Origin: Sva-07 sp963716095
Lineage (GTDB): Bacteria; Actinomycetota; Acidimicrobiia; Acidimicrobiales; Ilumatobacteraceae
NCBI GenBank assembly: GCA_963716095.1
Contig: CAVQSV010000018.1
Span: 594,254-658,253 of the forward strand
DNA length: 64,000 nucleotides
Reading direction: 5' to 3'
Position numbers and translations under genes: made by a program. The notes beneath the pieces were generated by a model. It was not told the origin of the DNA, did no database searches, and saw only the letters and a list, made by a program, of their open reading frames with translations. Positions 9,116 through 17,393 of the stretch are shown here, one piece after another (within the stretch, counting starts at the first letter, position 1; the number at the start of each line of letters is the position of its first letter).

Positions 9116-9571
9116 ATGGCATCACTGGTCCTGCTGTGCACCGACGGATCCGACGTGGCGATCGAGGCGCTGCGCGACTCGTTGCCGATCCTGGCACCCG
9201 CCGATCGAACGATCGTGCTGGCCGTCGAGTCGCCTGCCGACGCCGATCTGACCACCGGCACCGGATTCGCCGGACGCGCTTCCGATGACCTGTCCGACCA
9301 GATCGAGACCACCGGCGACCGTGCAGCCAAGAAGGTCCTCGACCGGACCGTCGCCGCGCTCGAACTCGACGACGACGTCGAGATCATGGCGATCGTCGGC
9401 CGACCCGGCCCGGCGATCTGCCAATTGGCGACTGCGCTCGGCGCCACGGCGATCGTGATCGGCAGCAGCGGACGCAGCGGCCTGCGTCGTGCGATGATCG
9501 GCTCGACCTCCGACCACGTCGTGCGCCACGCCCCCTGCCCCGTCGTCGTCCAAGGTGTCGGACAGCAGTGA
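9116..9571 (+). CDS. universal stress protein (UspA-like)
   Basis: A 151-residue single-domain Usp. The N-terminus SLVLLCTDGSDVAIEAL has the conserved 'cvDGS..a..Al' start. The C-terminus has ATAIVIGSSGRSGLRRAMIG followed by STSDHVVRHAPCPVVVV-like residues, which gives the G-2x-G-9x-G-S/T ATP-binding pattern. It probably binds ATP. Proteins like this accumulate in stress or low oxygen. A purine-rich 'gggg' site lies just before the ATG. Confidence 0.9.
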   Translation: MASLVLLCTDGSDVAIEALRDSLPILAPADRTIVLAVESPADADLTTGTGFAGRASDDLSDQIETTGDRAAKKVLDRTVAALELDDDVEIMAIVGRPGPAICQLATALGATAIVIGSSGRSGLRRAMIGSTSDHVVRHAPCPVVVQGVGQQ

Positions 9572-9595
9572 CGCCCACCGGAACCCAACACCACG

Positions 9596-10025
9596 ATGGC
9601 TGAGCCCGCATCCGGCGGCTCGATCGCCCGCACCGTCGGCCGATGGTTGCTCGGCGCAGCGCTGGTGTTCGCCGGCATCGGACACCTCACCAACCAGCGC
9701 GAGGAGTTCCGGGCCCAGGTGCCCGACTGGTTCCCCATCGACGCCGATGCCGTCGTGCTCGTCTCCGGTGTCGTGGAGATCGCGCTCGGCCTCGCGCTCG
9801 TGCTGGTGCGCCGCCGACGGGCGCTGGTCGGCTGGATCGTGGCCGGCTTCTTCGTGGTGATCTTCCCGGGCAACATCGCCCAGTGGGTCGAGGGCACCGA
9901 CGCCTTCGGGCTCGACAGCGACACCGCACGATTCGTCCGCCTGTTCTTCCAGCCGGTGCTGATCGTGTGGGCACTGTGGTGCAGCGGCGCCTGGCGAACG
10001 TGGCGTCAGGGCGGCAGCCGCCTGA
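9596..10025 (+). CDS. DoxX-like membrane protein (3' end frameshifted)
   Basis: A small four-helix membrane protein. TVGRWLLGAALVFAGIGHLT, VLVSGVVEIALGLALVLVRR, IVAGFFVVIFPGNIAQWVEG and FFQPVLIVWALWCSGAWRTW follow the DoxX/DoxD-like pattern, including the internal glutamate and the Trp-rich end. The uncorrected frame runs to 10378, through a repeat element and into antisense ackA. A one-base shift near 10010 gives a TGA at 10023-10025, which fits the family length of about 140 residues. Function unknown. Confidence 0.65.
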
Positions 10026-10042
10026 CCGCGCCGCAGCGCTTC

Positions 10043-10099
10043 CGCGATCCGCACCGATCCCGTCCCGGCTTCCGGGACGGCTCGCGCACTGATCGTGCA
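10043..10099. repeat. spaced palindrome, intergenic family 1, copy 2
   Basis: An inner perfect hairpin cgtcccgg-ctt-ccgggacg is followed by a right half identical for 26 bp to 7340-7365. The outer left arm is decayed. It lies between the convergent DoxX-like gene and ackA, so it may serve as a bidirectional terminator as well as being a repeat copy. Confidence 0.65.
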
Positions 10100-10128
10100 T
10101 GGTTGGGGTGGGTCGGCGGCCGGGTCGG

Positions 10129-11229
10129 TCAGCGGGCGGCGACGACCCGTGCGGTCTGTTCGGCGATCGCGTGTTCTTCGTCGGTGGGGACGACGAGCAC
10201 TGCGGTCGCTGCACCATCGTGCGAGATCACCACGTCGGATCGTTCGTTTCGGGCCTCGTCGAGCGAGACCCCGAACACCTCGAGGCCGGCACACACCCGC
10301 GATCGCACCAACGCGCTGTGCTCGCCGATTCCCGCGGTGAACACGAGCCCGTCACAGCCGCCGAGCACCGCCACGTAGGCACCGATGTACTTCTTGATCC
10401 GGTGGCAGAACACGTCGAGCGCGAGGTCAGCCGCCTCGTCCCCCGCGTCGATGCGGGCGACGATCGCACGCAGATCCGAGTCGCCGCACAACCCGAGCAG
10501 ACCACTCGCCCGGTTGAGGTCGGCGAGCACCTCCACTTCACTGCGACCGCCGGCGGCAGCGACGTGGCCGATCACCGCCGGGTCGATGTCGCCCGACCGG
10601 GTGCCCATCACGAGGCCCTCCAGCGGCGACAGCCCCATCGACGTCTCCACGCTCCGACCGCCCTGCACGGCGGTGATCGATGCACCGTTGCCGAGGTGCG
10701 CGACGATGAGATCCAGCTCGGATCGTGGTCGCCCGAGCACGTCGGCCGCTCGCGCCGACACGTAGTCGTGCGAGGTGCCGTGGAACCCGTAGCGGCGCAC
10801 GCCGTACTCGACGAACCACGATTCGGGCACGGCGTAGCGGTAGGCAGCCGGCGGCAGGGTCCGGTGAAAGGCGGTGTCGAACACGGCCACCTGCGCCACC
10901 GTCGGCCAGTGCGCTCGGGCCGCCTCGATCCCGGCGATGTTGGCCGGATTGTGCAGCGGCGCCAACGGCACGAGCGCCCTCACCGCCGCGACGACGCCGT
11001 CGTCGACGAGCGTCGGCTCGGAGAACACCTCCCCACCGTGCACCACCCGGTGCCCCACCGCTTCGACCGGCTCGCTCGACCCGTCGACGACGGCGACCAC
11101 CTCGGCCAATGCCGCCGCGTGGTCGACGACCTCCTCGACGACACCGCCGGCAAGGCGTTCGCCGGTGTCGGAGTCGACCAGTTGGTACTTCACCGACGAG
11201 CTGCCGGAGTTCAGCACGAGCACCCGCAT
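10129..11229 (-). CDS. ackA: acetate kinase
   Basis: A 366-residue kinase that interconverts acetyl phosphate and acetate with ADP/ATP. The start MRVLVLNSGSSSVKYQLVDS carries the first acetokinase signature, and RYGFHGTSHDYVSARAA carries the second. VFTAGIGEHSALVR near the C-terminus is the ATP-site motif. The ATG at 11227-11229 is chosen because the signature starts at residue 5, although the frame extends to 11301. It lies 13 bp downstream of pta and is surely co-transcribed. Confidence 0.96.
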   Translation of the reverse strand: MRVLVLNSGSSSVKYQLVDSDTGERLAGGVVEEVVDHAAALAEVVAVVDGSSEPVEAVGHRVVHGGEVFSEPTLVDDGVVAAVRALVPLAPLHNPANIAGIEAARAHWPTVAQVAVFDTAFHRTLPPAAYRYAVPESWFVEYGVRRYGFHGTSHDYVSARAADVLGRPRSELDLIVAHLGNGASITAVQGGRSVETSMGLSPLEGLVMGTRSGDIDPAVIGHVAAAGGRSEVEVLADLNRASGLLGLCGDSDLRAIVARIDAGDEAADLALDVFCHRIKKYIGAYVAVLGGCDGLVFTAGIGEHSALVRSRVCAGLEVFGVSLDEARNERSDVVISHDGAATAVLVVPTDEEHAIAEQTARVVAAR

Positions 11230-11242
11230 CGCCCCCCCTTCC

Positions 11243-13333
11243 TCAGCCGGTCGCCGAATCGGCGGCCCGATCGGCTCCGACCTGCACGGCGGTGATCGCA
11301 ATCGTGTTGACGATGTCGGTCACGGTCGCGCCTCGCGACAGGTCGTTGACCGGCTGGTTCAACCCCTGCAGCACCGGCCCCACGGCCACGGCGTCGGCCG
11401 AGCGTTGCACCGCCTTGTAGGTGTTGTTGCCCGTGTTCAGATCGGGGAACACGAAGACCGTCGCGTTTCCGGCCACGGTGCTGCCCGGCATCTTGCTGCG
11501 CGCCACATCGAGGTCGACCGCTGCGTCGTACTGGATCGGCCCGTCGACCTTCAGGTCCGGTCGCCGCTCGCGCACCAGCTCGGTCGCGGTGCGGACCTTG
11601 TCGACGTCGGCGCCACCGCCTGACCCACCGGTCGACCAGCTCAGCATGGCCACACGCGGTTCGATGCCGAACATCGCAGCGGTGTCGGCCGACGAGATGG
11701 CGATGTCGGCCAACTGCTCGGCATTCGGGTCGGGGTTCACCGCGCAGTCGCCGTAGACGAGCACGCGGTCGGCGAGCAGCATCAGGAACACACTCGACAC
11801 GATCGACGTGCCCGGCTTGGTCTTCACGAACTCGAGCGATGGGCGAATCGTGTGCGCCGTGGTGTGCACCGCACCCGACACCATTCCGTCGACGACGCCC
11901 TCCTTCACCATCATCGTGCCGAAGTAGCTGACATCGGTCATGATGTCGTGCGCCCGCTCGAGGTTGATGCCCTTGTGGCCGCGCAGCTCGAAATACCGCT
12001 TGCCGAACCGCTCGAGCAGCGGGTCGGTCAACGGATCGACCACCTCGACGTCGTCGAGGGCCAAGCCCAGCTCGGCGATCCGCGCGCGAACCTCGTCGGG
12101 TTGGCCGAGCAGGGTGAGCTCGCACACCTTGCGGCGCCGGATCCGATCGGCGGCCTGCAGGATCCGATCGTCGGAACCCTCCGGGAGCACGATGTGGGCC
12201 CGTGCGGCGCGTGCCCGCTCGATCAGCTCGTACTGGAACATCACGGGCGTCATCACCTCGGAGCGACCGATTTCGATCCGATGTTCGAGCGCTTCGAGGT
12301 CGACATGGGCCTCGAAGTGGCCGAGCGCCACATCGATCTTGCGGCGATCGCCGCCGGTGATGGCCCCCTCGACGTTGTTGACGGCGATCGTCGTGTCGAA
12401 CGTGTCGGCCTCGACCGCGAGCAGCGGCATCGACGTGCCACCCGACAGCGAATCGATCAGCGCCACCACCCGGGGGTCGGGTCGAAGCCCGCCGGACAGC
12501 ACCACCCCCGACACGCTGGGATACGCAGAGGACGATCGCGTCATCACCGCGGCCAGGATCACGTCCGGCCGGTCTCCCGGCACGATGAGCACCGTGCCGT
12601 CCTCGAGATGATCGAGCACGTTCGGCACCGTCATCGCCGCCACCTTGACGTGGCCCACCGGGCGCGGAAGGTCGTCGGGATCGCCGGCCACCAGTTCGGC
12701 GCCGAGCGCGGCTCGGAGCTGCTCGAGCGACGGGCGCCGCAGCGTGGGCTCCTCGGGGATCGCCCACACGGGATCGCGCAGGTCGATGCCGGCGAGTCCG
12801 TCGTCGAGCTGGTCGATCACCGACGGGTCGACCCGATTGACGATGATCGCCACGATCGCGTCGTCACCGAGCGAGTCGCGTCCGACGGCGATCCGCTCGA
12901 CGATGTCGTCAGCGGTGCAGCGGTGACCGTCGACGACAGCGACGATCGGGATGCCCAGGTGTTGCGAGATCCGTGCGTTCACCTCCAGCTCGACCGGCGA
13001 CGAGGCCCCGGTGAAGTCGGTGCCCTCGACCACCACGAAGTCGCTCTCCGCCTCGATGCGCTTGAACCGTTCGACGATGCGGACCATGCCCGCCTGCGTC
13101 GCACCGCCGGCCCGCGCCCGCTCGGCGGCGGTGAACGCATGCCCGCAGCGCTCGTCGGGGAGGTCGTACTGCGAGCGGATCAGCTCGAGATCGTTGTCCG
13201 GCAACCCCTGCACGATCGGTCGGTAGAAGCCGACCCGGCTGACCCGTCGCGAGAGCAACTCGACCAGGCCGAGCGCCACGATCGATTTTCCACTCGCAGG
13301 CCCCATGGCCGTCAGATAGACCGCACCTGCCAC
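11243..13333 (-). CDS. pta: phosphate acetyltransferase, long form with DRTGG domain
   Basis: A 696-residue long-type Pta converting acetyl-CoA and phosphate to acetyl phosphate. The N-terminal P-loop NTPase/BioD-like domain has AVYLTAMGPASGKSIVALGL. A DRTGG domain follows (about residues 210-330). The C-terminal PTA_PTB domain has VLPEGSDDRILQAADRIRRR, INLERAHDIMTDVSYFGTMM and TGNNTYKAVQRSADAVAVGP. The GTG at 13331-13333 is preferred because family members start right before the P-loop and the upstream gene ends at 13359. With ackA it forms the acetate overflow/activation pair. Confidence 0.94.
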   Translation of the reverse strand: MAGAVYLTAMGPASGKSIVALGLVELLSRRVSRVGFYRPIVQGLPDNDLELIRSQYDLPDERCGHAFTAAERARAGGATQAGMVRIVERFKRIEAESDFVVVEGTDFTGASSPVELEVNARISQHLGIPIVAVVDGHRCTADDIVERIAVGRDSLGDDAIVAIIVNRVDPSVIDQLDDGLAGIDLRDPVWAIPEEPTLRRPSLEQLRAALGAELVAGDPDDLPRPVGHVKVAAMTVPNVLDHLEDGTVLIVPGDRPDVILAAVMTRSSSAYPSVSGVVLSGGLRPDPRVVALIDSLSGGTSMPLLAVEADTFDTTIAVNNVEGAITGGDRRKIDVALGHFEAHVDLEALEHRIEIGRSEVMTPVMFQYELIERARAARAHIVLPEGSDDRILQAADRIRRRKVCELTLLGQPDEVRARIAELGLALDDVEVVDPLTDPLLERFGKRYFELRGHKGINLERAHDIMTDVSYFGTMMVKEGVVDGMVSGAVHTTAHTIRPSLEFVKTKPGTSIVSSVFLMLLADRVLVYGDCAVNPDPNAEQLADIAISSADTAAMFGIEPRVAMLSWSTGGSGGGADVDKVRTATELVRERRPDLKVDGPIQYDAAVDLDVARSKMPGSTVAGNATVFVFPDLNTGNNTYKAVQRSADAVAVGPVLQGLNQPVNDLSRGATVTDIVNTIAITAVQVGADRAADSATG

Positions 13334-13358
13334 GACCTCGATCGTAGTGGCTGCACTG

Positions 13359-14186
13359 TCAACCACGGATGAGGGCCGAACTCCAGTCGAGGAACCGGTC
13401 GATCCAGGTGTCGGCAGGCACGTTGTTGGTGCGCATCCCGAAGCCGTGCCCACCCTGCGCGTAGGCGTGCAGTTCGACGGGCAGATTGGCTCCGCGCCAC
13501 CGCTCGTACAGGGCGACCGAATCGCCGGTGAGTCCCAGTGCGTCGTCGGTCGCCACCGTCAGGAACATCGGCCCGCTGCCGGCGGGTGGGTCATCGAGCT
13601 CCAGGCCGCTGGTGGTCGCGTAGATCGGGGCGGTCCAGTCGGGCCGCACGCCGGGATCGTCGGCGTAGGCGGCGCGCACTGCGACGTTGCCGCCGGCGGA
13701 GAACCCCATGAAACCGAGGCGGCCCGGATCCACACCGAACTCGCCGGCGCGCTCGCGCACCAGACGCATCGCCGTCATCCCGTCGGCGCCTGCCAGTGGC
13801 GCGGCTGCGGCCATGTCGACGAACACGCGAACGTCGCCTTCGACGATCTTGGCCATCTTGTCCACCAGGTCGGCGACCGGGTCGTCACCGCCGGGGACGG
13901 TGCGGTACTGCAGCACGAACGACGCGATGCCGGCCGTCGCCAGCCGGTCAGCGACGGCGAATCCTTCGCTCTCGATCGACAGCGCGTGGAACCCGCCGCC
14001 CGGTGCGACGATCACGCCCACCCCCGTCGCCTCGCCGGTCGGACGGACCGGGGTGATCGTGGGCACCACGACGTTGGCCACCACCTCGGTGTCCCACAGT
14101 TCGCTCCAGTAGCGACGGGCCGAGTGGGTCCAGCCCTCGCTGCCGGGCGCCGGACCGTCGTACAGGCGGATCTCGTCGTCGGACAT
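13359..14186 (-). CDS. alpha/beta-hydrolase (esterase/acetyl-xylan-esterase type)
   Basis: A 275-residue alpha/beta-hydrolase. VGVIVAPGGGFHALSIESEG contains the HGGG-like oxyanion element (here PGGGFH). RLGFMGFSAGGNVAVRAAY contains the nucleophile elbow G-F-S-A-G. LPVELHAYAQGGHGFGMR contains the catalytic histidine. This resembles carbohydrate esterase/BD-FAE relatives. The ATG at 14184-14186 is chosen because the upstream frame is antisense to nothing conserved. It is cytoplasmic by lack of a signal peptide. Confidence 0.85.
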   Translation of the reverse strand: MSDDEIRLYDGPAPGSEGWTHSARRYWSELWDTEVVANVVVPTITPVRPTGEATGVGVIVAPGGGFHALSIESEGFAVADRLATAGIASFVLQYRTVPGGDDPVADLVDKMAKIVEGDVRVFVDMAAAAPLAGADGMTAMRLVRERAGEFGVDPGRLGFMGFSAGGNVAVRAAYADDPGVRPDWTAPIYATTSGLELDDPPAGSGPMFLTVATDDALGLTGDSVALYERWRGANLPVELHAYAQGGHGFGMRTNNVPADTWIDRFLDWSSALIRG

Positions 14187-14238
14187 CGTTCCAGCCTGCC
14201 CGGTCACCGGCGGCCCCGGCGAGCCAGCCAGGTGGCGC

Positions 14239-14796
14239 TCAGTCGGGGCGGTTGGCCATGGCGTCGAACAGGTCACGTACGAGCGTCAGCTGCGTACCGG
14301 CTTCGGGGCCGGCCGCCGGGCGGTGGCTGCGCACGTGTTCGAGCGCTTCGTCGAGCGGCACCCCCATCGACACGAGTACCGCCACCGCGGTGGTTCCCGC
14401 CCGGCCGATCCCCGCTGCACAGTGCACGATCACGCCCCTGCCCGCCACGAGGCGGTCGACGAGATCGTTCAGTACCGGTTCGAAGCGCTCGCGATCCGGG
14501 GCGTGCAGGTCAGGAATCGGCCACCAGATCACCCGCGTCGACGGTTGGGCACGCAACCATTCGACGTAGTGCGGATAGCGCTCGGCGAGTTCGTACTCCT
14601 GGGTGAGGCACATCACCGCGTCTGCTCCCACCCGTTCCAGCAGCCCCTCGGGGTCGGGACCGATGGCGTGCTTGCCGCACAACCAGAGTCGGCCCTGCGT
14701 CGGAGGTGGCAGCGGGATCTCGTGGATCCCCCCGTCGAGGTTCCACTGCGACGTTCGTCGTTCCCCGGCCACGCCATGGTCTAGCACTGGCCACAT
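14239..14796 (-). CDS. dual-specificity/tyrosine protein phosphatase family protein
   Basis: A 185-residue protein with the cysteine phosphatase P-loop VIVHCAAGIGRAGTTAVAVL (H-C-x5-R-x-G-T), the active site of DSP/PTP-like enzymes. The general acid may be the Asp in PIPDLHAPD. GRLWLCGKHAIGPD at the start is typical of DSP domains. The ATG at 14794-14796 gives a compact domain. The longer frame to 15126 is antisense to hypC. It could act on phosphotyrosine, nucleotides or phospholipids. Confidence 0.78.
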   Translation of the reverse strand: MWPVLDHGVAGERRTSQWNLDGGIHEIPLPPPTQGRLWLCGKHAIGPDPEGLLERVGADAVMCLTQEYELAERYPHYVEWLRAQPSTRVIWWPIPDLHAPDRERFEPVLNDLVDRLVAGRGVIVHCAAGIGRAGTTAVAVLVSMGVPLDEALEHVRSHRPAAGPEAGTQLTLVRDLFDAMANRPD

Positions 14797-14886
14797 CGGG
14801 TCCTTCGCCACTGGCGATCGGCGGCGCAATCGGGCGAAGTGGAGACATGGGGACGTCGACGTCGCCGCTCGCGCACTGGAGGGGCC

Positions 14887-15120
14887 ATGTGCCTCGGTGA
14901 CCTGGCGCGTGTGGTCGAACTCGTCGACGGCGGCCGGGCGATCGTGGAGGTCGCCGGGGTCCGCTCGACGGTGAGCCTGGCGGTGCCACGAGCCGAAGGC
15001 ACCCCCGTCGAGCCCGGCGACCTGGTGGTGGTGTCGATGGGGCTCGTCGTCGCGGTCACCGACGACGCCAGCGAGGCCGAAGCGATCGCCCTGCTCGACC
15101 AACGGGAGGTTCCACGATGA
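14887..15120 (+). CDS. hypC: HypC/HupF-family hydrogenase maturation chaperone
   Basis: A 77-residue protein starting MCLGDLARVVELVDGG. HypC proteins carry the Fe(CN)2CO group to the hydrogenase large subunit using the N-terminal Cys2, which is present here. The usual MCLAIPGKV start is altered to MCLGDLARV. AIVEVAGVRSTVSLAVP and VEPGDLVVVSMGLVVAVTDD match the OB-fold body. It overlaps the transporter gene by ATGA. It lies about 2 kb from the 3' end of the hydrogenase operon on the opposite strand. Confidence 0.85.
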   Translation: MCLGDLARVVELVDGGRAIVEVAGVRSTVSLAVPRAEGTPVEPGDLVVVSMGLVVAVTDDASEAEAIALLDQREVPR

Positions 15121-16091
15121 CCACACACGCCGAACGAACCGCCGACGAACGCTCTACCGATGGTGCGGTCGATACCGCCACCCGCATCTCTCGGCTGCTG
15201 CCCGCGCTGATCGCTGCGCTCGTCAGCGGTGTCGCCGTGTTCGTCAACGGACTTGCGGTGCGCCGCTTCGACGACGCCACCGTCTACACCACCGCCAAGA
15301 ACCTCCTGGCCGGTCTCGTGCTCGCAGGAGTTCTCGTCGCCGCGACGCGGCGCACCCGCGAGAACGAGCCTGCACCCACCCGGGCCGAGTGGCCGTGGCT
15401 GGCGATCGTGGCGCTGATCGGTGGCGCCGTGCCGTTCGTGCTGTTCTTCGAAGGACTCTCGATGGCCACGTCGACCGACGCCGCGTTCATCCACAAGACA
15501 CTCGTCGTCTGGGTGGCGATCGGCGCAACGGTTGCCCTCGGAGAGCGCGTCGGCCCAGTGCACGTGCTCGCGATCGCACTCCTCTTGGCCGGCCATGCGA
15601 TCGTCGCCGGTGGTGTGAGCCTGACGGGCCTCGGCGCCGGCGAAGCAATGATCTTCGCCGCCACCCTCATCTGGGCGGTCGAGGTCGTGATCGTCAAACG
15701 GCTGCTGACCACCGTGTCGCCGTCGTGGGCTGCAAGCGCTCGGATGCTGGGCGGCAGTGCGTTCCTGCTGGCATGGCTGGCGCTGCAGGGTGATCTCGGC
15801 GCACTCGCCTCATTCACGACCAACCAGTGGTGGTGGCTGGCCCTCACGGGCACGACACTCGCCGTGTTCGTGTCGCTCTGGTACCGGGCGCTGGCCCTCG
15901 CGCCTGCCACCGATGTGACTGCGGTGCTCGTCGTCGGCGCGGCGGTCACCGCTGCACTCAACTCGGGCTTCCGAGGCGTGCCGCTGGCCACCGGCACCCC
16001 CGGCTACCTGCTGATGCTGCTCGGCGCGGCGGTGGTGATCGCCCACGGATCGCCGACCGCCCGAACTGCCCGACAACGAGCAGACGCCTGA
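15117..16091 (+). CDS. EamA/DMT-family transporter
   Basis: A 324-residue drug/metabolite-type transporter with about ten membrane segments in two EamA repeats. The first repeat covers about residues 22-150 and the second about 165-310, with WRYR-like WYRALALAPATDVTAVLVVG at the second repeat signature. The N-terminal 25 residues are cytoplasmic and hydrophilic. Substrate cannot be predicted. The ATGA overlap with hypC implies one transcript with hydrogenase-maturation genes, which is unusual for this family. Confidence 0.87.
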   Translation: MTTHAERTADERSTDGAVDTATRISRLLPALIAALVSGVAVFVNGLAVRRFDDATVYTTAKNLLAGLVLAGVLVAATRRTRENEPAPTRAEWPWLAIVALIGGAVPFVLFFEGLSMATSTDAAFIHKTLVVWVAIGATVALGERVGPVHVLAIALLLAGHAIVAGGVSLTGLGAGEAMIFAATLIWAVEVVIVKRLLTTVSPSWAASARMLGGSAFLLAWLALQGDLGALASFTTNQWWWLALTGTTLAVFVSLWYRALALAPATDVTAVLVVGAAVTAALNSGFRGVPLATGTPGYLLMLLGAAVVIAHGSPTARTARQRADA

Positions 16092-16096
16092 TCACG

Positions 16097-16828
16097 ATGA
16101 CCACGACGACACCCCGCGACGTTGCGGACGCGGTCGGCCCCCGCCGCTTCGCCCGGTTCGCGACGCCGCCGAACCAGCTCGGCTACTGCGGCCCGAGTAG
16201 CGCCGGCGGCCTGGCGCCGTATCTCGACGAGCCCGTCGACGGCGGGATGCGTGAACTCGCCACCCAGTTCGAAGGCGCCTACCCGTACCTCCGTCTCCTG
16301 GCGGGCGCGCACGGTTGCGACGACCCACTCGATCCGGACGTCGTCGAGGCGTACTGGATCGGCAACCAGCTGCTCGACGAGGTGGCGACGTTCGACTTCG
16401 GCAACTCGATCGACGACCGCTTTCGCCGACGGGCCGGGGCGGCGTGGCATCGCATCGACGAGTCGATCCCCGCCGGTGTCGCCCACCACTCGTACCACGT
16501 GTTGCACGTGATGCCGTGGGCCGGCCTCCTGCAGCGCGGCGTGGTCGACGAACCGCTGCGAATCATCGATCAGTGCTGCGTCACCTGGGGTCGAGTCGTC
16601 GAAGCCGGCGCGGTCACCCTGGTCAGCCGACGCCCACTCGTGTGGAGCGGCAGTGCGCTCGAACTCGGGCCCGCCACGGTCGAATCGGTCACCTCCACGA
16701 TCGAGGTCGAGGTCGGCGACCGGGTCGCGCTTCACTGGGGTGCGGTGTGCGAACGCCTCGACGCCCGGCAACTCGCGTGGCTGCAGCGCGTCACCCTGGA
16801 TCAGTTGCGCACCTTCGCCGCCGGCTGA
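16097..16828 (+). CDS. conserved hydrogenase-locus protein of unknown function (DUF6390-like)
   Basis: A 243-residue soluble protein beginning MTTTTPRDVADAVG, then RFARFATPPNQLGYCGPSSA, DPDVVEAYWIGNQLLDEV and HHSYHVLHVMPWAGLLQRG. From memory this resembles a family catalogued as DUF6390 that co-occurs with actinobacterial [NiFe]-hydrogenases. I could not verify the name. It starts 6 bp after the transporter stop, so it is third in the hypC operon. Conserved Cys and His residues (YCGP, HHSYHVLHVM) would suit metal or cofactor handling, which is inference. Confidence 0.65.
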   Translation: MTTTTPRDVADAVGPRRFARFATPPNQLGYCGPSSAGGLAPYLDEPVDGGMRELATQFEGAYPYLRLLAGAHGCDDPLDPDVVEAYWIGNQLLDEVATFDFGNSIDDRFRRRAGAAWHRIDESIPAGVAHHSYHVLHVMPWAGLLQRGVVDEPLRIIDQCCVTWGRVVEAGAVTLVSRRPLVWSGSALELGPATVESVTSTIEVEVGDRVALHWGAVCERLDARQLAWLQRVTLDQLRTFAAG

Positions 16829-16874
16829 TCACGCCACGACCCAACCCAACGGCCCACCCCACCCCCCAACCCGT

Positions 16875-16927
16875 CCGTTCTCGTGAACAATCTCACCTCT
16901 CAGAGGTGAAGTTGTTCACGAGAACGG
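16875..16927. terminator. long palindrome between convergent hypC and hydrogenase operons
   Basis: ccgttctcgtgaacaa and its exact reverse complement ttgttcacgagaacgg are separated by a second nested hairpin, tcacctct-c-agaggtga. A 16-bp stem with an inner 8-bp stem is a strong transcript end for both convergent operons. The minus-strand protease reading frame appears to end inside it, at 16900-16902. No poly-T tract is present. Confidence 0.7.
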
Positions 16928-17393
16928 GTCATGCGCTCGACGACGTGCTCGACCGCCGTCTCGGCTGCCGCGAGCGACCGACGGGCTGAGCGGAGCGCAC
17001 CACATGGTCTGTTCGGCCTCGATCCCGATCACGACGAGCTGCGAGGGCATCCGCCCGAGCGCCCGTGCCAACTCGATCGCCACCGACACGTCGACGTCAT
17101 GGGTCGACACCGCAGTCGGGTGTCGACACTTCGTCGTCGGTGACGTCGACCGACACGGTCCGCCCGGGGCTCGAACCGACCGGCAGTGCGTCGACGACCA
17201 CCACTCGGTCGCCGGGACCCCAGTGGAGTGCGAGGTCGATGATCGATCCCTCGCACACCACCGATCGGATCCGACCGTCGAGGCGTGCCCGCAGGAGGTC
17301 GCACACGTGCGGACCGACCGCATCGTCGCCGCGATCGCGGTTGCCCACGCCGATCACCAGCCAGTCGCCGGCCGGTGCGATGTCGGTGCTCAC
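16900..17393 (-). CDS. [NiFe]-hydrogenase maturation protease, HyaD/HupD family (frameshifted)
   Basis: This is the endopeptidase that trims the large-subunit C-terminus after nickel insertion. The start (GTG 17391-17393) gives DWLVIGVGNRDRGDDAVGPH, which has the family GxGN..rgDDgvG signature with the nickel-binding acid. VVVVDALPVGSSPGRTVSV follows. The frame then shifts near 17110 into THDVDVSVAIELARALGRMP and LVVIGIEAEQT. It shifts again near 16985 into an Ala/Glu-rich tail ending in the palindrome. Overlaps the alpha-subunit stop by GTGA-type spacing. Confidence 0.75.

Noticed and set aside
9596..10378. A 260-codon version of the DoxX-like protein
   Set aside because: Its last 85 codons cross a repeat element and the ackA coding region on the other strand. 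The family ends near codon 143.
11852..13372. A 506-codon open frame antisense to pta
   Set aside because: Very high GC produces long antisense frames. The composition is Arg/Asp-rich with no domain, whereas the pta strand shows all catalytic motifs.
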